A DNA stretch of 64,000 nucleotides from Streptomyces sp. 2131.1 (GTDB lineage: Bacteria > Actinomycetota > Actinomycetes > Streptomycetales > Streptomycetaceae): positions 1,488,001-1,552,000 of the forward strand of contig NZ_FNSY01000001.1 in assembly GCF_900105515.1 (NCBI RefSeq), given 5' to 3'. Shown here one piece after another: positions 16,129-25,249 of the stretch. The translations under genes and the position numbers were made by a program. How positions within the stretch are numbered: position 1 is the first letter of the stretch; every line of letters begins with the position of its first letter. Below the pieces are notes generated by a model, which searched no databases, was not told where the DNA came from, and saw only the letters and a program-made list of their open reading frames with translations.

Positions 16129-17133
16129 CTACTTCTCGGCCATCGTCGCCACGAGGACGGCCTTGATCGTGTGCATCCGGTTCTCCGCCTCGTCGAAGAC
16201 GACGGAATGCGCGGACTCGAACACCTCGTCGCTGACCTCCAGCTCGCTCAGCCCGTGCCGCTCGTGGATCTCGCGCCCCACGCCGGTGCCGAGGTCGTGG
16301 TACGCGGGCAGGCAGTGCATGAACTTCACGCCGGCGTTCCCGGTGGCGCGCAGGACGTCCATCGTCACGGCGTAGGGCGTGAGGGCGGCGATGCGGGTGT
16401 CCCAGACCTCCTTGGGCTCGCCCATCGAGACCCACACGTCGGTGGCCACGAAGTCCGCCCCGCGCACGCCCTCGGCCACGTCCTCGGTGAGCGTGACGCG
16501 CGCCCCGGACTTCCCGGCGAGCGCGCGGGCCTCGGCGACGACCGTGTCGGCAGGCCAGTACGCCCTGGGCGCGACGATCCGCACGTCCATGCCGAGCAGG
16601 GCGCCGGTGACGAGGTAGGAGTTGCCCATGTTGAAGCGGGCGTCGCCGAGGTAGGCGAAGGCGATCTCTTCCAGCGGCTTGTCGCTGTGCTCGGTCATCG
16701 TCAGCACGTCGGCGAGCATCTGGGTGGGGTGCCAGTCGTCGGTGAGCCCGTTGAAGACCGGCACCCCGGCGTACGAGGCGAGCTCCTCGACGACCGCCTG
16801 GCTGTCGCCCCGGTACTCGATCCCGTCGAACATCCGGCCGAGGACGCGCGCGGTGTCCTTGACCGACTCCTTGTGCCCCATCTGGGAGCCGGAGGGGTCG
16901 AGGTACGTGGTCGACGCGCCCTGGTCGGCGGCGGCCACCTCGAACGCGCACCGGGTGCGGGTCGACGTCTTCTCGAAGATCAGCGCGATGTTCCGGCCGG
17001 ACAGCCGCCGCGTCTCCGCCCCCGCCTTCTTGGCGGCCTTGAGCTCGGCGGCCAGGTCGATCAGGCCGCGGAACTCCGCCGCCGTGAAGTCCAGCTCCTT
17101 GAGGAAGTGGCGGCCTGCGAGGTCTATGGCCAT
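16129..17133 (-). CDS. argF: Ornithine carbamoyltransferase
   Basis: A 334-residue cytosolic enzyme that interconverts ornithine plus carbamoyl phosphate and citrulline. The carbamoyl-phosphate motif STRTR is near residue 56, HPTQ near 136, the ornithine loop contains DVWVSMGE, and the catalytic HCLPAYHD is near 273. Length is normal. It follows arginine deiminase with a 106-bp gap on the same strand, so it may run in the catabolic direction (arcB role); sequence alone does not separate the anabolic and catabolic enzymes. A clear terminator follows. The upstream gap holds a possible ArgR box. Confidence 0.93.
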   Translation of the reverse strand: MAIDLAGRHFLKELDFTAAEFRGLIDLAAELKAAKKAGAETRRLSGRNIALIFEKTSTRTRCAFEVAAADQGASTTYLDPSGSQMGHKESVKDTARVLGRMFDGIEYRGDSQAVVEELASYAGVPVFNGLTDDWHPTQMLADVLTMTEHSDKPLEEIAFAYLGDARFNMGNSYLVTGALLGMDVRIVAPRAYWPADTVVAEARALAGKSGARVTLTEDVAEGVRGADFVATDVWVSMGEPKEVWDTRIAALTPYAVTMDVLRATGNAGVKFMHCLPAYHDLGTGVGREIHERHGLSELEVSDEVFESAHSVVFDEAENRMHTIKAVLVATMAEK

Positions 17134-17175
17134 GGTGACTGCTCCTGGGTCGGGCGGGGGGACGCATACGGTAAC

Positions 17176-17210
17176 GCTGGAACCCTATACGACGCAATGC
17201 ATCGCTATAC
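17176..17210 (-). promoter_or_regulatory. Possible ArgR (ARG) box upstream of argF
   Basis: An AT-rich patch in the arcA-argF gap contains the near-palindrome GCAATGCATCGC flanked by two TATA(C) elements. TGCAT half-sites are typical of actinobacterial ARG boxes. The match is partial. Confidence 0.35.
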
Positions 17211-17239
17211 AGAGACCGCGTCGCCCACCCCCCTTCCCG

Positions 17240-18475
17240 CTACCGGACCGGGTCCCGGACCACCGGGCAGCTCATGCAGCGCGGACCGCCCCGCCCCCGG
17301 CCCAGCTCGCTCCCCCGGATCTCGATGACCTCGATGCCCTCCCGGCGCAGATGCGTGTTGGTCGTGGCGTTGCGCTCGTACGCGACGACGACCCCCGGCT
17401 CGACGGCCAGCACGTTGCAGCCGTCGTCCCACTGCTCCCGTTCCGCCGCGTGCACGTCCTGGGTCGCGGTGAGCACCCTGATCGAACCGAGGCCCAACGC
17501 CTGCGCGATGGCAGTGTGCATCTGCTCCGGCGGATGGTCGGTCACCTTGAGGTCGCGGGGTCCGTCGCCGGGCTCGATGGTGTACGAGCGGAGCATGCCG
17601 AGGCCCGCGTACTTGGTGAAGGTGTCCCCGTCGACCATCGTCATCACGGTGTCCAAGTGCATGAACGCCCGGCTCTTCGGCATGTCCAGCGCCACGATGG
17701 TCCGGGCCGAGCCCGCGTCGAACAGGCCCCGGGCCAGCATCTCGACCGCCTGCGGTGTGGTGCGCTCGCTCATGCCGATGAGCACGGCGCCGTTGCCGAT
17801 GACGAGGACGTCGCCGCCCTCGATGGTGGAGGGGTAGTCGTCCTGGCCCTCGGACCAGTGGTGGAAGGCACCCGCCTCGGGGCCGGTGAACAGCGGATGG
17901 TGACGGTAGATCGCCTCGAAGTGGACGGTCTCGCGCTGCCGGGCCGGCCAGCGCATGGCGTTGATGGACACCCCGTCGTAGATCCACGCCGAGGTGTCCC
18001 GGGTGAAGAGGTGGTTGGGCAGCGGCCCGAGCAGGAAGTCGTCCAGGTCCATGACGTGGAAGCGCACCGACACCGGCTCCTTGTACCGGTCCAGGAACTC
18101 CCGCTTGGTCATCCCGCCGACCAGCGCCTCGCACAACTCGGCCGCCGGCAACTCCTCGAAGGCGGCCCGCAGATGCTCGGTGGCGAGCGGGCCGTACTCC
18201 TTCTCGGCGAAGACCCGGTCCAGCACGAGCCGCCGGGCGACCGGGATCTCCAGCGCCTCGCGGAGCAGGTCGCCGAAGAGGTGCACCTCGACGCCCCGGT
18301 CGCGCAGCACGTCGGCGAAGCCGTCGTGCTCCTGACGGGCCCGGCGCACCCAGAGCACGTCGTCGAAGAGCAGCGCGTCCTTGTTGCTCGGTGTGAGCCG
18401 TTTCAGTTCCAGATCGGGGCGGTGCAGGATGACGCGGCGCAGCCGCCCGGCCTCGGAGTCGACATGGAATCCCAT
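17240..18475 (-). CDS. arcA: Arginine deiminase
   Basis: A 411-residue guanidino-modifying enzyme converting arginine to citrulline and ammonia. Visible signatures: the N-terminal [20 protein letters not shown], the substrate motif FTRDTSAW near 165, [21 protein letters not shown] near 220, [10 protein letters not shown] near 270, and the C-terminal catalytic cysteine in [12 protein letters not shown]. The ATG at 18475 is preceded by GAGG at about nine bases; a GTG 33 bp upstream lacks a ribosome site. With the downstream argF gene it gives two of the three steps of the arginine deiminase pathway. Carbamate kinase and an ArcD exchanger are not in the window. Confidence 0.93.
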   Translation of the reverse strand: MGFHVDSEAGRLRRVILHRPDLELKRLTPSNKDALLFDDVLWVRRARQEHDGFADVLRDRGVEVHLFGDLLREALEIPVARRLVLDRVFAEKEYGPLATEHLRAAFEELPAAELCEALVGGMTKREFLDRYKEPVSVRFHVMDLDDFLLGPLPNHLFTRDTSAWIYDGVSINAMRWPARQRETVHFEAIYRHHPLFTGPEAGAFHHWSEGQDDYPSTIEGGDVLVIGNGAVLIGMSERTTPQAVEMLARGLFDAGSARTIVALDMPKSRAFMHLDTVMTMVDGDTFTKYAGLGMLRSYTIEPGDGPRDLKVTDHPPEQMHTAIAQALGLGSIRVLTATQDVHAAEREQWDDGCNVLAVEPGVVVAYERNATTNTHLRREGIEVIEIRGSELGRGRGGPRCMSCPVVRDPVR

Positions 18476-18541
18476 GCCCACATCCTCACCGCGCGGCGCG
18501 CCGTTCACCCGGCGAATCGCCAGCCTGTTCTGCCGACGTGC

Positions 18542-21118
18542 TCAGAGCCGGGGGTCGACCGGCTCCGACTCCAGGGCCAGGACGGCGAACACCGCCTCGT
18601 GGACCCGCCACAGCGGCTCCCCGTCCGCGAGCCGGTCCAGGGCCTCCAGGCCGAGGGCGTACTCGCGCAGGGCCAGCGAGCGCTTGTGGCCGAGGAAACG
18701 GCCGCGCAGCCGGTCCAGGTTGTCCGGGCGGGTGTACTCGGGGCCGTAGATGATCCGCAGGTACTCCCTTCCGCGCACCTTGATGCCGGGCTGCACCAGC
18801 CGGCCCTTGCCGTCCCGGACGAGCGCGCCGAGCGGCTTGACGACCATGCCCTCGCCGCCCCGGCCGGTCATCTCCAGCCACCAGTCGACCCCCGCACGGA
18901 CCGACGCCTCGTCGGCGGTGTCCACCACGAGCCGCCGGGTGACCTGGAGCAGGCCGCTCGGGTCGTGCTCCACCAGCCGGTCCAGCCAGGCCAGCTGCTC
19001 GTCGTGCGGTACGGAGGCCAGCGAGCGGCCCCGCACGGCGAGGATCTGGAACGGCGCCAGGCGCACGCCGTCCAGCCCTTCGGTGCTCCAGCAGTAGCGC
19101 CGGTACGCCTCCGTGAACGCGGCCGCGTCCTCGGCCCGGTCCCGCTGCCGGTCCACGAGCGCGCCCACGTCGACACCGCGTGCGGCTGCCGCCGCGAGCG
19201 CCCCGGTGGCGGCCGGGAACACCGCACCGGACGCGGCCCCCACCGCCGCGTACTGCGAGCGGAGCAGGCCGCCCGCCTTGAGCGACCAGGGCATCAGCTC
19301 GGCGTCGAGCAGTACCCAGTCGGTGTCCCACTCCTCCCACAGCCCGGCAGCGGTGACCGCGGCGCGCAGCCTGCCGAGAACGGTCTCGGTGAGCGCGGAG
19401 TCGTCCAGGAACGGGCGCCCGGTGCGCGTGTACAGCGCGCCGGTCGGGCCGCTCCCGCCGTCGCCCCCGGTCCCGAAGCGCTCGCGGGCCGCGGCGGCGT
19501 CCTTGCAGACCAGGGCCACGGCGCGGGAGCCCATGTGCTTCTCCTCGCACACGACCTTCGCCACGCCGGCCGCCCGGTACTCGCCGAACGCCTCGGCCGG
19601 GTGCTCCAGGTAGCCCTCCTCCTGCGAGGTGGCGGTGGGCGCCATGGTCGGCGGCAGGTACGGCAGCAGCCGGGGGTCGACCGCGAAGCGGCTCATGACC
19701 TCCAGGGCGGCGGCCGCGTTCTCCTCGCGGACGGCGAGGCGCCCCATGTGCCGGGTCTCCACGATCCGGCGGCCCTGCACGTCGTCGAGGTCCAGCGGCC
19801 TGCCCTCCCGGCCCCCGGGCGCCTCGGTCGACAGCGGCTTCACCGGCTCGTACCAGACCTGCTCCGCCGGTACGTCGACGAGCTCGCGCTCCGGCCAGCG
19901 CAGCGCGGTCATCCTCCCGCCGAAGACGGCACCGGTGTCCAGGCAGATGGTGTTGTTGATCCACGAGGTGTTGGGCACCGGCGTGTGGCCGTAGACCACG
20001 GCGGCGCGGCCCCGGTAGTCCTCCGCCCACGGGTAGCGCACGGGCAGCCCGAACTCGTCGGTCTCGCCGGTGGTCTCCCCGTACAGCGCGTGCGAGCGGA
20101 CCCGTCCCGAGGTGCGGCCGTGGTACTTCTCGGGCAGCCCGGCGTGGCAGACGACGAGGCGTCCGTCGTCCAGCACGTAGTGGCTGACGAGCCCGTCGAT
20201 GAACTCCGCGACCCGCTTGCGGAACTCCGGGTCCTTCGCGTCCTCCCGCTCCAGCTGCTCGACGGTCTCGGCGAGGCCGTGGGTGAGCTGGACCTTGCGG
20301 CCCTTGAGGTAGCGGCCGAGCTTGTTCTCGTGGTTGCCGGGCACGCACAGCGCGTTCCCGTCCGCCACCATCGACATCACGCGGCGCAGGACGCCCGGGC
20401 TGTCGGGGCCGCGGTCGACGAGGTCGCCGACGAAGACCGCGGTGCGGCCCTCGGGGTGGACGCCGTCCACGTACCCGAGCTTGCCGAGCAGGGTGTCCAG
20501 CTCGGAGCGGCAGCCGTGGATGTCCCCGATGACGTCGAACGGGCCGGTGAGGTGGCGCAGGTCGTTGTAGCGGCGCTCCAGCACCACTTCGGCCCGGTCG
20601 ACCTCCTCCTCGGTGCGCAGGATGTGCACCTTGCGGAAGCCCTCGCGCTCCAGGCCGCGCAGGGAGCGGCGCAGCTCGCGGCGGTGGCGCTGGATGACGT
20701 GGCGGGGCATGTCGGCGCGGTCCGGGCGGTCCGCGTTGCGGGCGAGGCACACCTCTTCGGGCAGGTCGAGGACGACGGCGATGGGCAGCACGTCGTACTC
20801 CCGGGCCACGCGCACGAGCTGGCGCCGGGCCTCCGGCTGCACGTTCGTCGCGTCGACGACGGTCAGCCGGCCGGCGGCCAGGCGTTTGCCCGCGATGTAG
20901 TGCAGGACGTCGAAGGCGTCCTTGCTGGCGCTCTGGTCGTTCTCGTCGTCGGCGACGAGGCCGCGGCAGAAGTCCGACGAGATGACCTCGGTCGGCTTGA
21001 AGTGCCGCCGCGCGAAAGTGGACTTGCCGGAGCCGCTGGCGCCGATGAGCACGACGAGGGAAAGGTCGGTGACGGGGAGTGTGCGGTGCGGGGCGCGCCC
21101 CGTGTCTTCGGTGGTCAT
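18542..21118 (-). CDS. pnkp: Polynucleotide kinase-phosphatase (bacterial Pnkp), RNA end-healing
   Basis: An 858-residue three-domain RNA repair enzyme. Residues 15-170 are a 5' kinase (P-loop GASGSGKSTFARRHF). Residues 185-470 are a calcineurin-type 2',3' phosphatase (GDIHGC, GDLVDRGPDSPG, GNHENK, HAGL and YGHTP metal motifs). From about 480 a ligase-like adenylyltransferase domain follows with the lysine motif EEKHMGSRAVAL near 525. The size matches the Clostridium thermocellum enzyme. The ATG overlaps the Hen1 stop (ATGA), so both proteins of the Pnkp/Hen1 complex are made together. Its substrates would be RNAs cut by ribotoxins, for example tRNAs. Confidence 0.93.
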   Translation of the reverse strand: MTTEDTGRAPHRTLPVTDLSLVVLIGASGSGKSTFARRHFKPTEVISSDFCRGLVADDENDQSASKDAFDVLHYIAGKRLAAGRLTVVDATNVQPEARRQLVRVAREYDVLPIAVVLDLPEEVCLARNADRPDRADMPRHVIQRHRRELRRSLRGLEREGFRKVHILRTEEEVDRAEVVLERRYNDLRHLTGPFDVIGDIHGCRSELDTLLGKLGYVDGVHPEGRTAVFVGDLVDRGPDSPGVLRRVMSMVADGNALCVPGNHENKLGRYLKGRKVQLTHGLAETVEQLEREDAKDPEFRKRVAEFIDGLVSHYVLDDGRLVVCHAGLPEKYHGRTSGRVRSHALYGETTGETDEFGLPVRYPWAEDYRGRAAVVYGHTPVPNTSWINNTICLDTGAVFGGRMTALRWPERELVDVPAEQVWYEPVKPLSTEAPGGREGRPLDLDDVQGRRIVETRHMGRLAVREENAAAALEVMSRFAVDPRLLPYLPPTMAPTATSQEEGYLEHPAEAFGEYRAAGVAKVVCEEKHMGSRAVALVCKDAAAARERFGTGGDGGSGPTGALYTRTGRPFLDDSALTETVLGRLRAAVTAAGLWEEWDTDWVLLDAELMPWSLKAGGLLRSQYAAVGAASGAVFPAATGALAAAAARGVDVGALVDRQRDRAEDAAAFTEAYRRYCWSTEGLDGVRLAPFQILAVRGRSLASVPHDEQLAWLDRLVEHDPSGLLQVTRRLVVDTADEASVRAGVDWWLEMTGRGGEGMVVKPLGALVRDGKGRLVQPGIKVRGREYLRIIYGPEYTRPDNLDRLRGRFLGHKRSLALREYALGLEALDRLADGEPLWRVHEAVFAVLALESEPVDPRL

Positions 21119-22596
21119 GCGGCTTTCGCCTCCTTCTCGGTCTCGTCGGTGGTGGCGGTGCTGAGGGAAAACGTGGCCATCTGCGTGGGCGGACCCACCT
21201 CGGGGTCGTCCGGGCCCACGGGCACGTACTCCACGCCGTATCCGTGCCGGGCGGCCACCGCGTCGGCCCAGGCCCGGAACTCGGCCCGGGTCCACTCGAA
21301 GCGGTGGTCGCCGTGGCGGGTGTGCCCGGCCGGGAGGGACTCCCAGCGGACGTTGTACTCCACGTTCGGCGTGGTCACGAGCACCGTGCGGGGGCGCGCG
21401 GAACCGAACACGGCGAACTCGAGCGCGGGCAGCCGCTCCGGGTCCAGGTGCTCGATGACCTCGCTGAGCACCGCCGCGTCGTACCCCTTGAGCCGCTTGT
21501 CCGTGTAGGTGAGCGAGCCCTGCCGCAGCGTCACACGGGCGGCCTGGCGCTCCCCCATCCGGTCCAGCTTCAGCCGGCGCGAGGCGATCGTCAGGGCACG
21601 CATCGACACGTCGAGGCCGACGATCTCCGTGAAACGCGGGTCCTTCAGCAGCGCCTGCACCAACTGGCCCTGGCCGCAGCCCAGGTCGAGCACCCGGCCC
21701 GCCCCGGCGGCGGTGAGTGCCGCCAGGATCGCGTCCCGGCGCCGCACGGCCAGCGGCACCGGCCGCTCCTCCGTGTCGGAGCCCTCGTCGACGGCGTTGT
21801 CGACGCTCTCGACGTCGAGGTCGTCCGCCTCCGCGAGCCGCACCAGTTCCAGCCGCTCCATCGCCTGCCGGGTCAGCCCCCAGCGCCGTGCCAGGTACCG
21901 GCTGGTGATGAGTTTGTGCTCGGGGTGCTCGGCCAGCCAGCCCTCACCGGCGCGCAGCAGCTTGTCCACCTCGTCCGGCGCCACCCAGTAGTGCTTGGCG
22001 TCGTCGAGCACCGGCAGCAGCACGTACAGCTGGCGCAGTGCGTCGGCGAGCCGCAGCTCACCCTCCAGCACCAGCCGTACGTACCGCGAGTCGCCCCATT
22101 CGGGGAACTTCACGTCGAGCGGCACGGCCTCCGCCTCCACCCGCGTCCATCCGAGCGGACCGAAGAGCTTGCGCACCAGCTCGGCACCACCACGGGCCGG
22201 CAGGGCGGGCACTTCGATCCGCAGCTCCATGGGGGCCGCCGCCCGCTCGGGCATCGCCTTGCAGGCACCGCTCAGCGCGGACTTGAAGACGGTGCTCATC
22301 GCGACGGACAGCAGCGAGGAGGCCGCGTAGGGACGGTCGTTGACGTACTGCGCGAGCGCCGCGTCGGGCGCGCCGCCCCGGCCCTTTCCCTTCCCCTTGC
22401 GCACCAGGGCGATGGGATCGACCTCCAGCAGCAGGGCTGCCGTGCACTGCTCCGCGGACGCCTCGGGGTAGAAGACGTGCGCGGTGCCGTGGGAGGTGGA
22501 GAACGCCTGCGCCCGCTCGGGATGCTTGTGCAGCAGGAAGCCGAGATCGGTGGCGGGACGTTCCGGAGTGCCGGTTGTACTGATCGTCAGGAACAC
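21115..22596 (-). CDS. hen1: 3' terminal RNA ribose 2'-O-methyltransferase Hen1
   Basis: A 493-residue RNA repair methyltransferase. The N-terminal half (1-240) is the bacterial Hen1 domain that contacts and activates Pnkp. The C-terminal half holds a SAM fold with motif I VLDLGCGQGQLVQALL near 302 and the metal site EVIEHLDPE near 377, followed by histidines in HTRHGDHRFEW. It 2'-O-methylates the broken RNA end before sealing, which protects the repaired site from being cut again. The GTG at 22596 is chosen because the typical Hen1 N-terminus FLTISTTGTPE starts here. It is coupled to pnkp by a four-base overlap and lies 25 bp after the homocysteine methyltransferase gene. Confidence 0.93.
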   Translation of the reverse strand: MFLTISTTGTPERPATDLGFLLHKHPERAQAFSTSHGTAHVFYPEASAEQCTAALLLEVDPIALVRKGKGKGRGGAPDAALAQYVNDRPYAASSLLSVAMSTVFKSALSGACKAMPERAAAPMELRIEVPALPARGGAELVRKLFGPLGWTRVEAEAVPLDVKFPEWGDSRYVRLVLEGELRLADALRQLYVLLPVLDDAKHYWVAPDEVDKLLRAGEGWLAEHPEHKLITSRYLARRWGLTRQAMERLELVRLAEADDLDVESVDNAVDEGSDTEERPVPLAVRRRDAILAALTAAGAGRVLDLGCGQGQLVQALLKDPRFTEIVGLDVSMRALTIASRRLKLDRMGERQAARVTLRQGSLTYTDKRLKGYDAAVLSEVIEHLDPERLPALEFAVFGSARPRTVLVTTPNVEYNVRWESLPAGHTRHGDHRFEWTRAEFRAWADAVAARHGYGVEYVPVGPDDPEVGPPTQMATFSLSTATTDETEKEAKAA

Positions 22597-22621
22597 ACGT
22601 TTGAGTATGATCCGCCCGCGC

Positions 22622-23572
22622 CTACCCCACCAGGCAATTTCCCGGTGGGCCTCCCGCCGCCGCCAGACGTGCGATCTCCTTCGGTCCGACCCGGCAGCAG
22701 CCGCCGACCAGTCGCGCACCGGCCGCCCGCCAGGCCGCCACCCGCCCGGGGGCGAAAGTGGCGTCCCCGGTCCAGCTGCCGGACGCCGCGTCCCAGTGCT
22801 CGCCGCTGTTCGGGTAGGCCACGGCCGGCCTGCCCGTCGCCGCCACCGCCGCCCGCACGGCGGCCTCCGCCTCGGCCGGGTCGCAGCAGTTGACGCCGAC
22901 CGCGATCACCTCGTCGCGCCCCCGTACCAGGCCGAACGCCTCGTCCAGCGGCTGCCCGGCCCGGGTCCGTCCCCCGGACACGGTGTAGGAGAGCCAGACC
23001 GGCAGGCCGTACTCCCCCGCCACCCGCAGCAGCGCCCGTGCCTCGTCCATGTCCGGCACCGTCTCCAGGGCCAGCGCGTCCGGCCCGGCGGCGGCCAGCG
23101 CTTCGATCCTGGGGCGGTGGAAGCGTTCCAGCTCACCGGCCGTGAGCCCGTAACGGCCCCGGTACTCCGCGCCGTCCGCCGTCACCGCCCCGTACGGCCC
23201 GACCGACGCCGCCACCCAGACGTCCCGGTCCACCGCGCCGGCTGCCCGCCGGGCCAGTTCGACGCTGCGGGCGAACAGCCCGGCCGCCGCCTCCCTTCCG
23301 ATCCCGCGCCGCGCGAACCCCTCGAAGCTCGCCTGATAGCTGGCCGTGATGAGCACCTGGGCCCCCGCCCGCACGTACGCCGTGTGGGCCGCCTCGATCT
23401 GTCCGGGCCCGTCGGCGAGCAGCCGGGCGGACCACAGCCCGTCGGACAGGTCGCAGCCCTGCGCCTCCAACTGGTTGGAGAGCCCGCCGTCGAGGACGAC
23501 CGTGCCCTCGGCGAGCGCGGCGGCCAGGGAGCGGGACGGTGCGCCGGACGCGGGGCCGGGCCCAGGTGTCAT
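22622..23572 (-). CDS. mmuM: Homocysteine S-methyltransferase (MmuM type)
   Basis: A 316-residue zinc-dependent methyltransferase that makes methionine from homocysteine, usually with S-methylmethionine or SAM as donor. The barrel begins with VVLDGGLSNQLEAQG near 25. The zinc cysteines are in GVNCCDP near 227 and in the C-terminal GGCCRVGP near 296. It sits 13 bp after an LLM-class oxidoreductase gene and 25 bp before hen1, so all four genes probably form one transcript. A supply of methionine, and hence SAM, for Hen1 is a possible reason for the link but is inference. Confidence 0.92.
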   Translation of the reverse strand: MTPGPGPASGAPSRSLAAALAEGTVVLDGGLSNQLEAQGCDLSDGLWSARLLADGPGQIEAAHTAYVRAGAQVLITASYQASFEGFARRGIGREAAAGLFARSVELARRAAGAVDRDVWVAASVGPYGAVTADGAEYRGRYGLTAGELERFHRPRIEALAAAGPDALALETVPDMDEARALLRVAGEYGLPVWLSYTVSGGRTRAGQPLDEAFGLVRGRDEVIAVGVNCCDPAEAEAAVRAAVAATGRPAVAYPNSGEHWDAASGSWTGDATFAPGRVAAWRAAGARLVGGCCRVGPKEIARLAAAGGPPGNCLVG

Positions 23573-23585
23573 CGCGCCTCCGTTC

Positions 23586-24509
23586 TCAGCTCAGCTGGGA
23601 CTGGACCTGGGAGGAGATCAGCTCCAGGTGGTCCAGGTCGTCGAGGTCGAGCACCTGGAGGTAGATCCGTGACGCCCCGATCGCCGCGTAGCGACCGATC
23701 TTGTCGACCACCTCGGCGGGCGACCCCGCGAGGCCGTTGGCCTTCAGCTCGGCCACGTCCCGGCCGATGACGGCGGCCCGGCGCGCGACCTCCGTGTCGT
23801 CCCGGCCGACGCAGACGACCAGCGCGTTGGAGTACACCAGGTCGTCCGGCTCGCGGCCCGCCGCCTCGGCCGCCTCCCGGACCCGGCCGAACTGCTTCTC
23901 GGAGTCCTCAAGCCCGGCGAAGGGGATGTTGAACTCGTCCGCGTACTGAGCGGCGAGGCGCGGCGTGCGCTTCGCGCCGTGTCCGCCGATCAGCACCGGG
24001 ATCCTGGCCTGCGCCGGCTTGGGCAGCGCGGGCGAGTCCGTCAGCTGGTAGTACGTACCGTCGTAGCTGAACGTCTTGCCGACCTCGGTCGCCCACAGCC
24101 CCGTGACGATCGCGAGCTGCTCCTCCAGGCGGCCGAACTTCTCCTTCGGGAAGGGGATGCCGTACGCCTTGTGCTCGTCCTCGAACCAGCCCGCGCCCAG
24201 GCCCAGTTCGACCCGGCCGCCGGACATCTGGTCGACCTGCGCCACCTGGATGGCGAGGACTCCGGGGAGCCGGAACGTGCCCGCGGTCATCAGCGTGCCG
24301 AGGCGGATGCGCTTCGTCTCGCGGGCCAGCCCGGCCAGCGTGATCCAGGCGTCCGTGGGGCCGGGCAGGCCGTCGCCCTGCCCCATCCGGAGATAGTGGT
24401 CGGAGCGGTAGAAGGCGTCGAAGCCGAGGTCCTCGGTGGCCTTGGCGACGGTGAGGAGGGTGTCATAGCTCGCCCCCTGCTGGGGCTCGGTGAAGATGCG
24501 AAGATCCAT
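23586..24509 (-). CDS. LLM-class F420-dependent oxidoreductase
   Basis: A 307-residue luciferase-like barrel protein of the F420-dependent class. It begins MDLRIFTEPQQGASYDTL and shows GFDAFYRSDHYL near 31, the conserved RIRLGTLMTAGTFRLPG near 65, and GRVELGLGAGWFEDEHKAYG near 100. Such enzymes oxidise or reduce diverse small molecules using coenzyme F420; the substrate is not predictable. The ATG at 24509 follows an AGGATGGAGG purine stretch. First gene of the probable LLM-mmuM-hen1-pnkp operon. Confidence 0.9.
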   Translation of the reverse strand: MDLRIFTEPQQGASYDTLLTVAKATEDLGFDAFYRSDHYLRMGQGDGLPGPTDAWITLAGLARETKRIRLGTLMTAGTFRLPGVLAIQVAQVDQMSGGRVELGLGAGWFEDEHKAYGIPFPKEKFGRLEEQLAIVTGLWATEVGKTFSYDGTYYQLTDSPALPKPAQARIPVLIGGHGAKRTPRLAAQYADEFNIPFAGLEDSEKQFGRVREAAEAAGREPDDLVYSNALVVCVGRDDTEVARRAAVIGRDVAELKANGLAGSPAEVVDKIGRYAAIGASRIYLQVLDLDDLDHLELISSQVQSQLS

Positions 24510-24586
24510 ACCTCCATCCTGCACCCGTGCGCGCCGCCCGCCTCCCTCCGGGCCGTTCCGCGTCGCCGCGTCCGCGTTGGGACCGC

Positions 24587-25123
24587 TCACTGGATGCCGG
24601 TCACCGGGCCGACCGGATCGCGCAGCACCCCGTGCGGGCCGTCCCGCTCCCTGGCGCGCTCCCGGTCCGCCTGCTCCTCACGCTCTCGTTCGTCGAGCAG
24701 CCGGAGCATGCCGCGCACCCGGTCCGTGGACTCGTCGGCGGCGTCGATCGCCTCCATGCACTGCCAGTACAGGCTCTGCTCATCGGTCTCGCAGGCCACC
24801 CCGACCAGGGCCATGCCGACCTCCCCGAGCAGCGCGGCGAGGCCGGTCAGGGCCGCGCGGGGATCGGCCACTTCGGTCAGCCGGGCCGCCCGGGCGACCC
24901 CGGCACGGGCGGCCGGGTGGTCGAGGGCGCCGCTGCTCCTGCCGCCGATCTCGCTCAGGGCGCTCGCCTCGCCCCGTAACGCCTTGGGGCCGCTCGCCGC
25001 CAGCCGGCTGCCGACCGCCTGGGCCAGGGCCTGTGCCTGCCACGCCTCGGCGATGATGTCCGGTGTGCCCCGGCTCTCCGCCAGCGCCTGCCTGATGACC
25101 GTTACCAGCCGCTCCGCTTCCAT
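24587..25123 (-). CDS. Uncharacterised helical protein (Streptomyces-specific type)
   Basis: A 178-residue protein that starts MEAERLVTVIRQALAESRG and is predicted almost entirely helical with alanine-rich segments. The C-terminus is strongly charged (DEREREEQADRERARERD), probably coiled. No catalytic motif, signal peptide or membrane helix is seen. It resembles a conserved Streptomyces family that I recall as DUF6099, but I am not sure of the number. The ATG at 25123 is preceded by a G-run. It lies downstream of the small intergenic region with the palindrome and DnaA-box-like sites. Confidence 0.7.
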   Translation of the reverse strand: MEAERLVTVIRQALAESRGTPDIIAEAWQAQALAQAVGSRLAASGPKALRGEASALSEIGGRSSGALDHPAARAGVARAARLTEVADPRAALTGLAALLGEVGMALVGVACETDEQSLYWQCMEAIDAADESTDRVRGMLRLLDEREREEQADRERARERDGPHGVLRDPVGPVTGIQ

Positions 25124-25217
25124 CGATTGCCCCCGTTCGACCGCGAAAACCCGCTCACCACGTTCATTACCCACAGTGAGGGCGTCCGCACCGAAACGCC
25201 AGAGGATTTCGGAAATC

Positions 25218-25244
25218 TGTGGACACTCGATCGAGTGTGGACAA
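25218..25244. promoter_or_regulatory. 16-bp palindrome flanked by two DnaA-box-like sequences
   Basis: The perfect palindrome ACACTCGATCGAGTGT (25223-25238) is flanked and overlapped by TGTGGACAC (25218-25226) and TGTGGACAA (25236-25244). The second is an exact reverse complement of the Streptomyces DnaA box TTGTCCACA; the first has one mismatch. It lies in the 126-bp gap upstream of the 24587-25123 gene. Confidence 0.5.
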
Positions 25245-25249
25245 GTCGA

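Noticed and set aside
25218..25244. Replication origin
   Set aside because: Only two DnaA-box-like sites. Streptomyces oriC has many boxes between dnaA and dnaN, which are not here.
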